Position numbers and translations under genes: made by a program. From Gerris lacustris (taxonomy: Eukaryota > Arthropoda > Insecta > Hemiptera > Gerridae), in contig OX578282.1 of the NCBI GenBank assembly GCA_951217055.1, forward strand, positions 70,213,092 through 70,277,091: a DNA stretch of 64,000 bases, written 5' to 3'. The notes under the pieces are model-generated. The model saw nothing but the letters and a program-made list of their open reading frames with translations. It did no database searches and was not told the origin of the DNA. This document shows, piece by piece, positions 37,847 through 47,835 of this stretch. The first letter of the stretch is position 1, and each line of letters begins with the position of its first letter.

Positions 37847-38072
37847 GACAATAAAAAAGCGCCGTGAATGTTATAATCGGTTATGTTAAGTTATTGAATA
37901 TATATGGGAGGAGTGTTACATGCTGTATAAGGAATGGGTGCTATGTTCTTGCAATAACAGTATTAGTTTAAAAAAAATAATTCTAATATTTCGACCTAAT
38001 ATTACTAAATTTTGAAAAAACTAAAATAATACGTATTCTTTCCTCACTGATAGAGCTGACATGTCTCCTTAA

Positions 38073-38329
38073 GGTTCGGTTAAACAGAAGAAAGCTGTCC
38101 GCGGCAGGCAGATCAAGTCCACCACGGACAGGTCCAGCTTACGGGGAAAGGATTATTGCCTGCCGTGGACTCTTTGGAATGTAATATTGCATTAAGCCGG
38201 TCAAACAGAAGGTGGCTGTCCGCGGCGGACAGATCCAGTGCACCGTGGATAGGTCCAGTCCGCGACGGACAGTTCGCTTTTTGTGTGACCACCCTCTCCG
38301 CCGCGAACAGCTTCCTGTTTGACCGGGCC
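38073..38329. mobile_element. TTAA-flanked MITE with GGYYCGGTYAAACAG termini
   Basis: The left end GGTTCGGTTAAACAGAAG and the right end CTTCCTGTTTGACCGGGCC are inverted repeats, with TTAA at 38069-38072 and 38330-38333. A third terminus, TTAAGCCGGTCAAACAGAAG, begins at 38192 inside and pairs better with the right end, so one copy seems nested in or recombined with another. GTCCGCGGCGGAC-type palindromes fill the interior. TTAA suggests piggyBac. TTA, a substring, would also suit PIF/Harbinger. Confidence 0.75.
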
Positions 38330-38333
38330 TTAA

Positions 38334-39408
38334 AATTTTATCTAAGTTAATTTTGTTGGTTAATTTCATTATCTTTGTTTGATTGCTTAAGCTTCGAGTT
38401 TTGTCTTTTATGCTAATCTTAGCCTCGGTTTAACAGATAGAAGATGGTCCACGCAGACGGAACGACCACTGTCCGTAGTAGACTGCGGTGAGCATACAGA
38501 ATGCGGACAATCCAGGAAAATACCAGAAAGCTAAACAGTCGTAAATATATGCGCACTACATTATTTCTCTACTTTATCTGTTTTGAACCCCTGTTTTCTT
38601 ATTTATGATTTCTTAAAAATAATTCTAGTTATAGAGCATTGTAAGATGCACCATTTTAAATAAGTTTTTTTTCTATCTCTAGTCAAACTATGGTAAATAA
38701 CTTCATAGACTTTGTTCAGGCCATTTTTTTTGGACCCGTTTTATTTTTGGTTTTCCTGAACAATTAATGGTTTCCATATTGAAAAGTTTATATATGAATA
38801 GAAAAATTGTAATACAAAGGATATAAATTTGATTTGAAACCACTTTTTATCTATAAATGTACGTAAAAGGAAATAATTAATTATTGCAGACGAACCTGAC
38901 AAGAGTATAATGAGGTCTTCCGCTTTTTTAATTAATCTTTAGTTTGAAAATAATACGTGAAACGATAAGTCGGTGTGAAACCGGTTAGCGTAATTAGTTA
39001 GTTTACGATGGTAACACTGTATAGTGTTTAACTCGCTCATTTGTTTTGCATTCATATTTCTTTTTATTTGCTACATTGTACGTCAAGGTTCAGCTCAAGG
39101 CTTTTCACGTCTTTCTATAAATTAATTAATTCATTTTTATTTAAATTAAAAAAATAAATTGTCTCTAGTTTATAAATTCAAATAGTATTCGTAACAGTAA
39201 AAGATATATTTAGTTCTGTAGTTGATTGAGTGTTCACTACAAAATATTTTTCCTTATCTCCATTAAATCTTTAGAGATGGTAATTTAAAAATATATATAT
39301 ATTTTTAAGTCATATTTAAGTTTAAGCGATATATGTGATGAAGAGTGCATTTCCTGGATACATAATTTATGTATTTACAATCAGAGTAACTGTTAAACAA
39401 TAGAAAAA
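38334..39408. other. Non-coding, AT-rich
   Basis: A related terminus AGCCTCGGTTTAACAGATAG occurs near 38430. Otherwise no gene or repeat boundary is recognised before the 25-bp array. Confidence 0.5.
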
Positions 39409-41247
39409 ATGCTCACTTCGTCTCAATAGAGAAATGCTTAATTCGTCTCAATAGAGAAATGCTTAATTCGTCTCAATAGAGAAATGCTTACTTCGTCTCA
39501 ATAGAGAAATGCTTAATTCGTCTCAATAGAGAAATGCTTACTTCGTCTCAATAGAGAAATGCATAATTCGTCTCAATAGAGAAATGCTCACTTCGTCTCA
39601 ATAGAGAAATACTCACTTCGTCTCAATAGAGAAATGCTCAATTCGTCTCAATAGAGAAATGCTCACTTCGTCTCAATAGAGAACTGCTCACTTCGTCTCA
39701 ATAGAGAACTGCTCACTTCGTCTCAATAGAGAAATGCTCACTTCGTCTCAATAGAGAACTGCTCACTTCGTCTCAATAGAGAAATGCTCACTTCGTCTCA
39801 ATAGAGAAATGCTTAATTCGTCTCAATAGAGAAATGCTTACTTCGTCTCAATAGAGAAATGCTTAATTCGTCTCAATAGAGAAATGCTTACTTCGTCTCA
39901 ATAGAGAAATGCTTAATTCGTCTCAATAGAGAAATGCTCACTTCGTCTCAATAGAGAAATACTCACTTCGTCTCAATAGAGAAATGCTCAATTCGTCTCA
40001 ATAGAGAAATGCTCACTTCGTCTCAATAGAGAAATGCTCACTTCGTCTCAATAGAGAACTGCTCACTTCGTCTCAATAGAGAAATGCTCACTTCGTCTCA
40101 ATAGAGAACTGCTCACTTCGTCTCAATAGAGAAATGCTTAATTCGTCTCAATAGAGAAATGCTCACTTCGTCTCAATAGAGAAATACTCACTTCGTCTCA
40201 ATAGAGAAATGCTCAATTCGTCTCAATAGAGAAATGCTCACTTCGTCTCAATAGAGAAATGCTCACTTCGTCTCAATAGAGAACTGCTCACTTCGTCTCA
40301 ATAGAGAAATGCTCACTTCGTCTCAATAGAGAACTGCTCACTTCGTCTCAATAGAGAAATGCTCACTTCGTCTCAATAGAGAACTGCTCACTTCGTCTCA
40401 ATAGAGAAATGCTCAATTCGTCTCAATAGAGAAATGCTTAATTCGTCTCAATAGAGAAATGCTTACTTCGTCTCAATAGAGAAATGCTTAATTCGTCTCA
40501 ATAGAGAAATGCTCACTTCGTCTCAATAGAGAAATACTCACTTCGTCTCAATAGAGAAATGCTCAATTCGTCTCAATAGAGAAATGCTCACTTCGTCTCA
40601 ATAGAGAAATGCTCACTTCGTCTCAATAGAGAACTGCTCACTTCGTCTCAATAGAGAAATGCTCACTTCGTCTCAATAGAGAACTGCTCACTTCGTCTCA
40701 ATAGAGAAATGCTCACTTCGTCTCAATAGAGAACTGCTCACTTCGTCTCAATAGAGAAATGCTCAATTCGTCTCAATAGAGAAATGCTTAATTCGTCTCA
40801 ATAGAGAAATGCTTACTTCGTCTCAATAGAGAAATGCTTAATTCGTCTCAATAGAGAAATGCTCACTTCGTCTCAATAGAGAAATACTCACTTCGTTTCA
40901 ATAGAGAAATGCTCAATTCGTCTCAATAGAGAAATGCTCACTTCGTCTCAATAGAGAAATGCTCACTTCGTCTCAATAGAGAACTGCTCACTTCGTCTCA
41001 ATAGAGAAATGCTCACTTCGTCTCAATAGAGAACTGCTCACTTCGTCTCAATAGAGAAATGCTCACTTCGTCTCAATAGAGAACTGCTCACTTCGTCTCA
41101 ATAGAGAAATGCTCAATTCGTCTCAATAGAGAAATGCTCACTTCGTCTCAATAGAGAAATGCTCAATTCGTCTCAATAGAGAAATGCTCACTTCGTCTCA
41201 ATAGAGAAATGCTCAATTCGTCTCAATAGAGAAATGCTCACTTCGTC
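39409..41247. repeat. 25-bp satellite array, about 73 copies, with 350-bp higher-order repeat
   Basis: The unit is TCTCAATAGAGAAATGCTCA plus CTTCG, with variants GCTTA/GCTCA/ACTCA, ATTCG/CTTCG and GAACT/GAAAT. Marker variant ACTCA occurs at 39611, 39961, 40186, 40536 and 40886, spaced 350, 225, 350 and 350 bp (14, 9, 14 and 14 units). Blocks starting at 40381 and 40731 have the same variant order over many units. The array abuts a foldback-family element on the right. Confidence 0.97.
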
Positions 41248-41712
41248 TGCGGGACATAGCTTGGCCATAGGCATTTGACAAAAACAAACCGACAGATAGC
41301 GGCCATGTCCCGCCAATAATGGTGGACAATGTGATTTTCATGATCCTGAGTACAAAATTAGTTAGTTGACCAAAAATCAAGTTTATGATAGTTTGTCACT
41401 TAATAGGTTAGTTAGTCAAATATTACTCCAAATCAAAGAGGTCAACTATATTAAAGATTTTTGGTCTACTAACTAATTTCGTAATCTGGATCATGAAAAT
41501 CGAAAATCACACTGTCCACCATAAATGGCGGGACATGGCAGCTCTCCACCGGTATGGTTTTTTCAAATGCCCATTTCCAAGCTATGTCCCGCAGACGAAC
41601 TTAGCCAACCATATATTCTTAAAATTCACCAAAAGATTGATTTGTACACAAAATTTTAGCTTGATGTTAGTCAGACACTTTTTTACACACTATCTCCTGG
41701 ACTATAATATTG
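41247..41712. mobile_element. GCGGGACATAGC foldback element, left part and second arm
   Basis: TCTGCGGGACATAGCTTGG at 41247 and CCAAGCTATGTCCCGCAGAC at about 41577 are the outer marks of two inverted arms. They share GGCCATGTCCCGCC, GTGGACAATGTGATTTTCAT and TTAGTTAGTTGACCAAAAATC over about 130-150 bp each, separated by about 75 bp. The right arm continues to ATCTCCTGGACTATAATATTG, where a hAT-like element has inserted. No ORF. Confidence 0.8.
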
Positions 41713-41877
41713 CAGGGGCTATCGGGCTTGAGCCCCCCCCCGTGTTGAAGGGGCTATAAAATTAAAAAATAAAATAAAAATTAGTACATGGGTTTATGTG
41801 TAAAACTGCTTAAAATGCTGTTTTTGAACGTATATTTTCCAAAATCTTCCCGGGGGAGGACCCCCGGACCCCCCTCC

Positions 41878-41908
<31 letters not shown>

Positions 41909-42044
41909 TAGAGAGAGGGTAGGTTGTAGTCTGGCACCTTAATTTCTAGAAATCGTGCACTGATAAAGAGTATGTACCCCCCCCCCCCCCTTCTTAGTGG
42001 AGGTGCCGAGCCACCCCCGTCAAAAATGAATTCCTACGCCACTG
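41713..42044. mobile_element. Non-autonomous hAT-like element, 332 bp, nested
   Basis: Flanked by a perfect 8-bp duplication TAATATTG (41705-41712 and 42045-42052). The ends are CAGGGGCTATCGG on the left and CCTACGCCACTG on the right, which share only the CAG and G-rich character. The interior carries a long poly-G run (about 41882-41908) and a poly-C run (about 41977-41990). It inserted into the end of the foldback element. Confidence 0.8.
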
Positions 42045-42052
42045 TAATATTG

Positions 42053-42930
42053 TTACGATTTTAAATATAGGTACAAAATTAGGGTACAGGGTACAGTTTA
42101 AATAACTTTTTCCTCCTATATAAGTCAGGGGTGTACCCGTGCTTGAACGCACAGGAATTTCGTTCCGGTACTGCTTTAATGGATGAAGAATTACATTTTT
42201 GCGTAAAATGTACTCCAAAGACTAAGGAACATCTTGTACAATTTTTACATTTTACTTGATAATTCAATGTAATTTCGTTGTTTGAATATGTATTGTTTAA
42301 GTAGCATACAAAATAAATTGAAATATAGATATATCAATTCCCTTCTTTTTGGGATTTGTAGTGATACTACTGTACTAAAACTATTGTGTCATACTCGTAC
42401 TAATATAGAGGGATTAACTTTTGCTAAATTCTGTACAGAATTATAAAAACCTATTAAAACAAGTCAGTGGATTTGGTTGTATAGTTCAGTCATACTCCCT
42501 CAACTAACTTTGTTAGTAACATTATTACCATTAGTAACAATTTTGTGATCCGATCAAAATTCAGCAAAACAAAAATAAAAAAATCGGTCCGAGACAACTC
42601 AGACACACTTTCTTATATACAAGTTCATAATTACTTAGCTCAGTGTTTTCCATTTATTAGTTTTCGTATGTACATATAATTATTATTGAACATTTCATCA
42701 AGATTTATCATAAAAATAAAAGGTAGACGCACAGGTGGATGGCCTGGAGAAATTTTAATAAAGAAAAATAAATAAAGTTATGTTTGTTAAGAGGAATTGT
42801 TAAAGTTTAGTAAATTATCATGTTTTTTTGTATATTTATTATTTAATGTTATATCGTTGGAAATGAAGTTAACATGTTATATGAGATGTAAAAATGTGTA
42901 GATATGAGAAATTCAATTTTTAAAATCTTC
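42053..42930. other. Non-coding, AT-rich
   Basis: No exon was recognised. A short stretch near 42480-42720 (ACAACTCAGACACACTTTCTTATATA) is repeated near 57485-57620. Otherwise unremarkable. Confidence 0.5.
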
Positions 42931-42975
42931 TTTTAGGCCTGAAGATGCCTCAAAGGAGGTGAAATATTGCCGAAA
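42931..42975 (+). repeat. CTGAAGA-hairpin-GAAA motif, copy 1
   Basis: TTAGGCCTGAAGATGCCTCA then AAGGAGGTGAAATATTGCCG. GCCTC pairs with GAGGT around the loop AAAG, between CTGAAGA and GAAA. The copy at 47243-47285 keeps the stem with different bases (GCCCA/TGGGT). Confidence 0.6.
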
Positions 42976-43029
42976 TGAGATAATGTGAGTTTTTCTATAC
43001 CCTATATAGACCAGAATAGAATAAGCATA

Positions 43030-43498
43030 AAAATAACTTCTCTCGGGCGGGGAATCGAACCCGGGCTCTCTTCGTCCGCGTTTTAAGCTATTTTCTCCGG
43101 AACTAGATTTTTCCCGGGAAAACGGCTTATTTCGTTATAGATTCGTATTTAAATGGACTGCATTTTAGAATTGTTTAACCTAAATCGTCGGAACCGCATT
43201 CGAGAAATAAATTTTATTCACGTTTTTTCAGAGTCTTCAGGGGTCAACGCCCCCAAATTTAGGGCTAAAATTCATGTCTCGATTTTCCCTCGAGGTATGA
43301 TTTTTCTGAACATGTATACCAAATTTCGTCAAAATCGGCTCAGTAGTATAGCCTCCAGGCGTCTGCACAGACAGACAGACATTTTTTAAAAACCACTTTT
43401 TTGGACTCAGGGAACCTCAAAACGTGTAAATCCATCAAAATCTCAAAATCGAATTTTCGCGCCATCACAATACTTTCTCTTCATATGAGAAAGTAAAA
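43030..43498 (+). repeat. GAATCGAACCCGG family, long copy
   Basis: Runs from CGGGCGGGGAATCGAACCCG (a B-box-like tRNA motif in reverse) through TTTTCCCGGGAAAACGGCTTA, GTCAACGCCCCCAAATTT, AATTTCGTCAAAATCGGCTC and ACAGACAGACAGAC, ending CTTTCTCTTCATATGAGAAAGTAAAA. Related pieces are at about 1620-1830 (inverted), 56870-57190, 57610-57870, 59320-59480 and 59980-60290. Possibly a tRNA-related SINE; no ORF. Confidence 0.7.
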
Positions 43499-43567
43499 TG
43501 AATCGGTACGGTAACTATTATCTAAAAAACTTTGTTTCTGAATTCTGAATGTGAATAGGTACAAGAA

Positions 43568-43734
43568 TAAGTTGTATGGTAACAAAATAAGTTGTATGGT
43601 AACAAAATAAGTTGTATGGTAACAAAATAAGTTGTATGGTAACAAAATAAGTTGTATGGTAACAAAATAAGTTGTATGGTAACAAAATAAGTTGTATGGT
43701 AACAAAATAAGTTGTATGGTAACAAAATAAGTTG
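43568..43734. repeat. 20-bp tandem repeat, about 8.5 copies
   Basis: Perfect or near-perfect repeats of GTTGTATGGTAACAAAATAA. The open frames across it (VTIQLILLPYNLFCYHTTYF-type) are artefacts. Confidence 0.97.
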
Positions 43735-44292
43735 CTTAAATTAAAAAATTACTCAAATTGTACTTTTGTCATGAAAAAAATCCACCAATTATACCATCTA
43801 AAAGTTATACTAGAGTAATGAGTTAATAAACGATTTTTTCTATGGTAAATTTGACCTCCAGAATGAAAAACGCGTTTTTAGAGGTCTTGACGGAGCTAAG
43901 ACCTCCCGGAGTTCCGATACTGGAAAATTTGCACCTGAATCTGCTATAAATGCATTCCAATATTTCCAAAAACAAAAAACCAGTATTTTTTAGTAATATC
44001 CGACGGCACATTTAAATTTCATCGAATAAATCAGTCTTTAAAATTTAATTTTAAATCTTTACTACATTTAAGAAGGTCGACCACAGAAATTGTTTGCATG
44101 TTCTCAGAATTATATCAAAAACCAAATAAACCTTTTTGTTAATGATAAATTTAATGATAAATTTAATGAACAAATTTTAAAATTATCTAATCGCACTGTT
44201 AATTATAAGGAAAAATTTTTGAATAGGTATAATAACTTTCTCTGGTCAAAATCGGTTCGTTTTTCAATTCTAAAGCAAGTTCCTTCCTTAAT
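43735..44292. other. Non-coding, short chance ORFs
   Basis: Two open frames of 62-72 codons on opposite strands (43823-44011 minus, 44090-44308 plus) show no recognisable domain or splice context. No other structure is seen. Confidence 0.4.
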
Positions 44293-44363
44293 TAAACACT
44301 GTCAATAGTTTAAACACTGTCAATAGTTTAAACACTGTCAATAGTTTAAACACTGTCAATAAT
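44293..44363. repeat. 18-bp tandem repeat, 4 copies
   Basis: Direct repeats of TTAAACACTGTCAATAGT; the last is altered to AATAATTGT. Confidence 0.95.
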
Positions 44364-44479
44364 TGTGGGACACCCGGTAGGAACGAAGTTCCTTACGCTT
44401 TTCATTAAATATAAATTATAAAATATAACTGCTAAGAGTACGATCCAAACTTCTTATACATGGCGGAGTTAGAAAACAG

Positions 44480-45110
44480 ACAAAATTAAAATCATTGAAG
44501 CGAGCGTCTTGCAATAAATATGTATGGAATATTGAGAAAAAAACATAATCATGATGAGATGATTGAAGAGGATGGTTGTAGTAAAGTGAGTCCCCATTTA
44601 CGTTCCATTCTACTTATACAAAATTATTTAAAATATTATAAAAAAAATCATTTCACTACACAAAAACTTCTGCTTGTATCAGGTTGAAATTTTACATGCC
44701 TTTTCAATTGCACTTAAGACGATGTGGTTGAAGCTTTATTAAAATTGTTACGTTAGAACGTAAGATTTCGTTGTTTTCTCTATTTTAAACGTTTAGGTCC
44801 GCTTTAATAAATTTAGGATCTTTAACACTTTATAGAGGTTTCGGTGTTGATTTTACAAAAAAAACATTATTTAAAAAAGTTGTTTGTCTCATTGAATAGA
44901 TAAAGGTAGAATTGTTTTCCTTCCTAAAATTCCAATTTTACATTTGAAGCTTACGTTTACGCGAGCGTTGTCCGCGAACTCTTGGGCGAATAACGTTGTC
45001 CAACAAATTCGGCCTGGGAATTGGTAATATTCCCGGTTGAGGGTTCGATTCCCTGCCTAGAAGATGTTATTTTTATAATAAATTTTGATGAAATGTTCAG
45101 TAAATTAATT
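44480..45110 (+). repeat. GTTACGTTAGAACGTAAGAT repeat family, copy 3
   Basis: Contains CATTTCACTACACAAAAACTT, GTTACGTTAGAACGTAAGATTTCG and GCGAGCGTTGTCCGCGAACTC, then GAGGGTTCGATTCCCTGCC (B-box-like) near 45040. The order matches the copies at 10136-10870 and 12930-13390. Confidence 0.7.
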
Positions 45111-45280
45111 ATGAAAGTTATTATGAACTTTTCTCTTTTTTTAAAGCAGTTTCATTATTAATTTTTGTTTAATCGTAGTAACATCATAGAGTGAACAAAA
45201 TGCTTCCGCTATCCTTCGTAGAGTTGGAAGCAATACAAAGTATTAAAGCAATGTAAATACTAAGTACAAATTATAAAAAA

Positions 45281-45532
45281 TTGAAAAAAAAAAAAAAAAT
45301 TAAAGCACAAAAAAAAAGTTGCAAGCTTACGGAACTTAGCTGCCGAAGTAATGTGAGCGAACAGTCCAAGGGACAGACAGACGAACAGAAGTCGGTTCAT
45401 GATGATGACGAAGATGCAGGAGTTGAGCCCGAATCAACACTGTACCTGTACCCCGGTACCTTCGTATATACGTACCTGCCATTACCAAGGACGTCCAACC
45501 CCTCCACCCATACTTTGCCCTCCGCTTCCTAA
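45281..45532 (+). CDS. Unidentified short ORF with acidic segment, doubtful
   Basis: An 83-codon frame beginning in an A-rich run and containing SEQSKGQTDEQKSVHDDDED, then a Tyr/Pro-rich tail LYLYPGTFVYTYLPLPRTSN. It is locally GC-rich compared with its surroundings, which is the main reason to note it. The first 12 lysine-rich codons come from poly-A. I see no acceptor that would make it a clear exon, and it lies next to repeat-family copies containing ACAGACAGAC. Most likely not a gene. Confidence 0.15.
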   Translation: MKKKKKIKAQKKSCKLTELSCRSNVSEQSKGQTDEQKSVHDDDEDAGVEPESTLYLYPGTFVYTYLPLPRTSNPSTHTLPSAS

Positions 45533-45655
45533 GCTTGCCCATTTTTTTATTTAATTTTAATTAACGTATTGCAGATTAAATGAGATTATCGTACAATAAT
45601 TTATTTTTGATGTTGAACTACAAAGGTGAAAAGTGAAATACATCCTGAAATAGAC

Positions 45656-46258
45656 TGTCAATTGGTGTGGTACATAGCTTCCTCGCATCCAATCACTTAC
45701 TTTATTGATTTTATGCTTTTACAAGCCATTCATTACTGTCTAATTTCTTTGTTCCCCCCCCCCCTATTTAATCTGTAAAAAAATTGTTTTGATTAATAAC
45801 ATGAATTAAAGTATAAATTTAACAAAAGTTAAAGAACAGACGGTTCAAATTAAACTGGGGCTATCTGCGGGGTACTTTCGATTTTCGATAAACTATAAAA
45901 ATGTCATACAAATCAGATTAGTACTTATGAAGCTATAGGTGTAGGTGTAAATAAATGTATGTTTGTGTGCATGTGCTGGAAGAGAAACAAATAAGCGCAG
46001 AAGGTTGAAACTTATATGGGAGAACAATGGGCTAATCATGATCTAACATCCAAATTTCATTAAAATCGGACGTGTAGTTTTTAAGATATGTTGGTTCACA
46101 AAAATTGAGCGACAGACAGACACGGAACCAAAAATGTTCCCTGATGTCTGAAACGGATTTCTGTTTTGGAATTTTTGAAATCGGAGACCTAAAAATGTTT
46201 CGTTCTTCAGAACGATCACGCAGCTTCCGTTACCTTCGATAAGCTCGGAAGCAATATT
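45656..46258 (+). repeat. GACAGACAG family, most complete copy
   Basis: Runs from TGTCAATTGGTGTGGTACATA through GGGGCTATCTGCGGGGTACT, AGCTATAGGTGTAGGTGTAA and GACAGACAGACACGGAACCA to TTACCTTCGATAAGCTCGGAAGC. Other copies are at about 5220-5400, 29400-29880, 30480-31960, 53205-53345 and 54130-54540. No ORF. Confidence 0.75.
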
Positions 46259-46431
46259 AAATTTACAAAATAATGATTAATTTAGTATTCTTTGTAAACA
46301 TCTGAATATGTAAGTAAAGTATATGTTTAGTTATTATTGTCTGGTTATCAGATAAAATTTCAAGTAGAATCTCAGGTAAGTGTTGAGTGTTGTGTATTTC
46401 TCAGTAGGTCAAGTTGTTGGCAGTCAGTCAG

Positions 46432-46750
46432 TAGGTGGTTAAAAAGGGGGTTTGAGGTGGTTAGAAGTGGTTAGAGGGGATTAGAGGTGGTTTGAGGTGG
46501 TTAGAGTGGGTTAGAGGTAGTTAGAGGTGGTTCGAAGTGGCTGGAGGTGGTTGAAGGTGGTTTGAGGTGGTTGGAGGGGGTTAGAGGTAGTTTGAGGTGG
46601 TTGGAGGTGGTTTAAGGTGGTCAGAGATGGTTGGAGGTGGTTTGAGGTGGTCAGAGATGGTTGGAGGTGGTTTGAGGAGGTTGGAGGTGGTTAGAGGGGG
46701 TTAGAGGTAGTTTGAGGTGGTTATAGAGGTGATTCGACATGGTTAGAGGT
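46432..46750 (+). repeat. 10-bp array, GGTGGTTAGA/GGTGGTTTGA type
   Basis: About 32 degenerate units, same orientation as 37353-37846 and opposite to 28334-28490. A 36-bp subrepeat (GGTGGTCAGAGATGGTTGGA then GGTGGTTTGAGG) is seen twice near 46615-46680. It immediately precedes a TACGATTG-family arm. Confidence 0.92.
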
Positions 46751-46764
46751 TTGTTTAGAAATAG

Positions 46765-47835
46765 TGCATTACGCGTCTAGTGTGGAAAGTAGCATGTTGC
46801 ATACGAGTGCGGAGTTTGCACCCGAGCGACAGCGAGGGTAGTAAAACCACACGAGCAATGCAAAATGCAGTTTTCGAAAATGCGTTGCGTACCGTACTTT
46901 ATCTACTATTGTTAGACTTAATAATAAATACATTTCCTTATCCTTTGGTCATAAGGGATAAAAATTTGAAAATAATAATATATTTAAGTTCAGTTAACAT
47001 TTGTTATTGTAAGATAAGATTTTAGATGTTAAGATTGGTCAGTAACTCTTTGACTATACTATGAGAAGGTTACTCAAATAGTGTATATATATTTTTATTC
47101 TATCCAAAACAAAACAAAAAATGTAATTTTTTATTTACATTCAAGATACAATAGTTATTTTAATGTGTTTGTCTTATTTTTTAATGTAATAATGTTATTC
47201 ATAATTAAGTTAAAAATGTTATAATATTGATTTGTTATTGTAGGCCTGAAGATGCCCAGGAATGGGTGAAATATAGCCAAATTTTAAGTAAAAAGAACAT
47301 ATTTTTATTTTCAAATTATTTATCCCTGAAGACCAAAAGAATAAGGAAATCTAATATAATTATAAGGGACGAATACCGAAGAAAAGTGACACTATCTAAC
47401 ACAGAACATTTTTTTTAATAAACTTCCTGTATGTAAGTTCGTATTTTACTTTTTTTGATAAAGATGACATTAATTCATTAGTTATATTTTGGGCCGAATT
47501 AATTATTTCGGGAGGCGTATTATTCTCCTTATTTTCGACATAATGACATAAATCAATCATTGTTTTTCACTTTTCACTAAAAACTCGATATAAACAGTTA
47601 CTTTAATTAAAAAAACAGCAAATTAGTTTTGTTAAATGTAAACAACCTCGCTAATCGTGCGTTATGGTGAAGAATTCTTTTACCACACCTTTATCTCTTT
47701 TTTACCACATTAGGGCGGTAAAAAGAGGAATTATGAAACGCGCATGCGCAATGAGTACAAGTACGTAAAGAATCACTTCCTAAGCATCTAAACAGATATA
47801 TAATGTTTATATTTCGTATCAATCGTAGATAATAG
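46765..47835 (+). mobile_element. TACGATTG-family element, long copy
   Basis: The arm CATTACGCGTCTAGTGTGGA ... CCACACGAGCAATGCAAAATG (46765-46905) leads to TTTATCTACTATTGTTAG. The element closes with TATCAATCGTAGATAA at about 47820-47832. Its interior includes the CTGAAGA hairpin motif (47243-47285) and, on the minus strand at about 47420-47570, a peptide relic with ENNTPPEIINSAQNIT followed by NELMSSLSKK. Confidence 0.65.
47243..47285 (+). repeat. CTGAAGA-hairpin-GAAA motif, copy 2
   Basis: GTAGGCCTGAAGATGCCCAG then GAATGGGTGAAATATAGCC. The stem GCCCA/TGGGT encloses loop GGAA. Compared with 42931-42975 several stem positions changed on both sides and pairing was kept. Confidence 0.6.

Noticed and set aside
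39409..41247. CRISPR-like array
   Set aside because: Units are contiguous 25-mers without unique spacers, in a eukaryotic genome; it is a satellite.
43481..43725. 74-67 codon minus-strand ORFs of repeated LLPYNLFCY
   Set aside because: Artefact of the 20-bp tandem repeat.
43823..44308. Overlapping 62-72 codon ORFs on opposite strands
   Set aside because: No domain, no consistent splice signals and AT-rich composition like the background.
45336..45542. Minus-strand frame ending ATGGCAG before GTACGT, as takeout exon 1
   Set aside because: The phase would fit, but the peptide is Arg/Lys/Trp-rich with no hydrophobic signal-peptide core.
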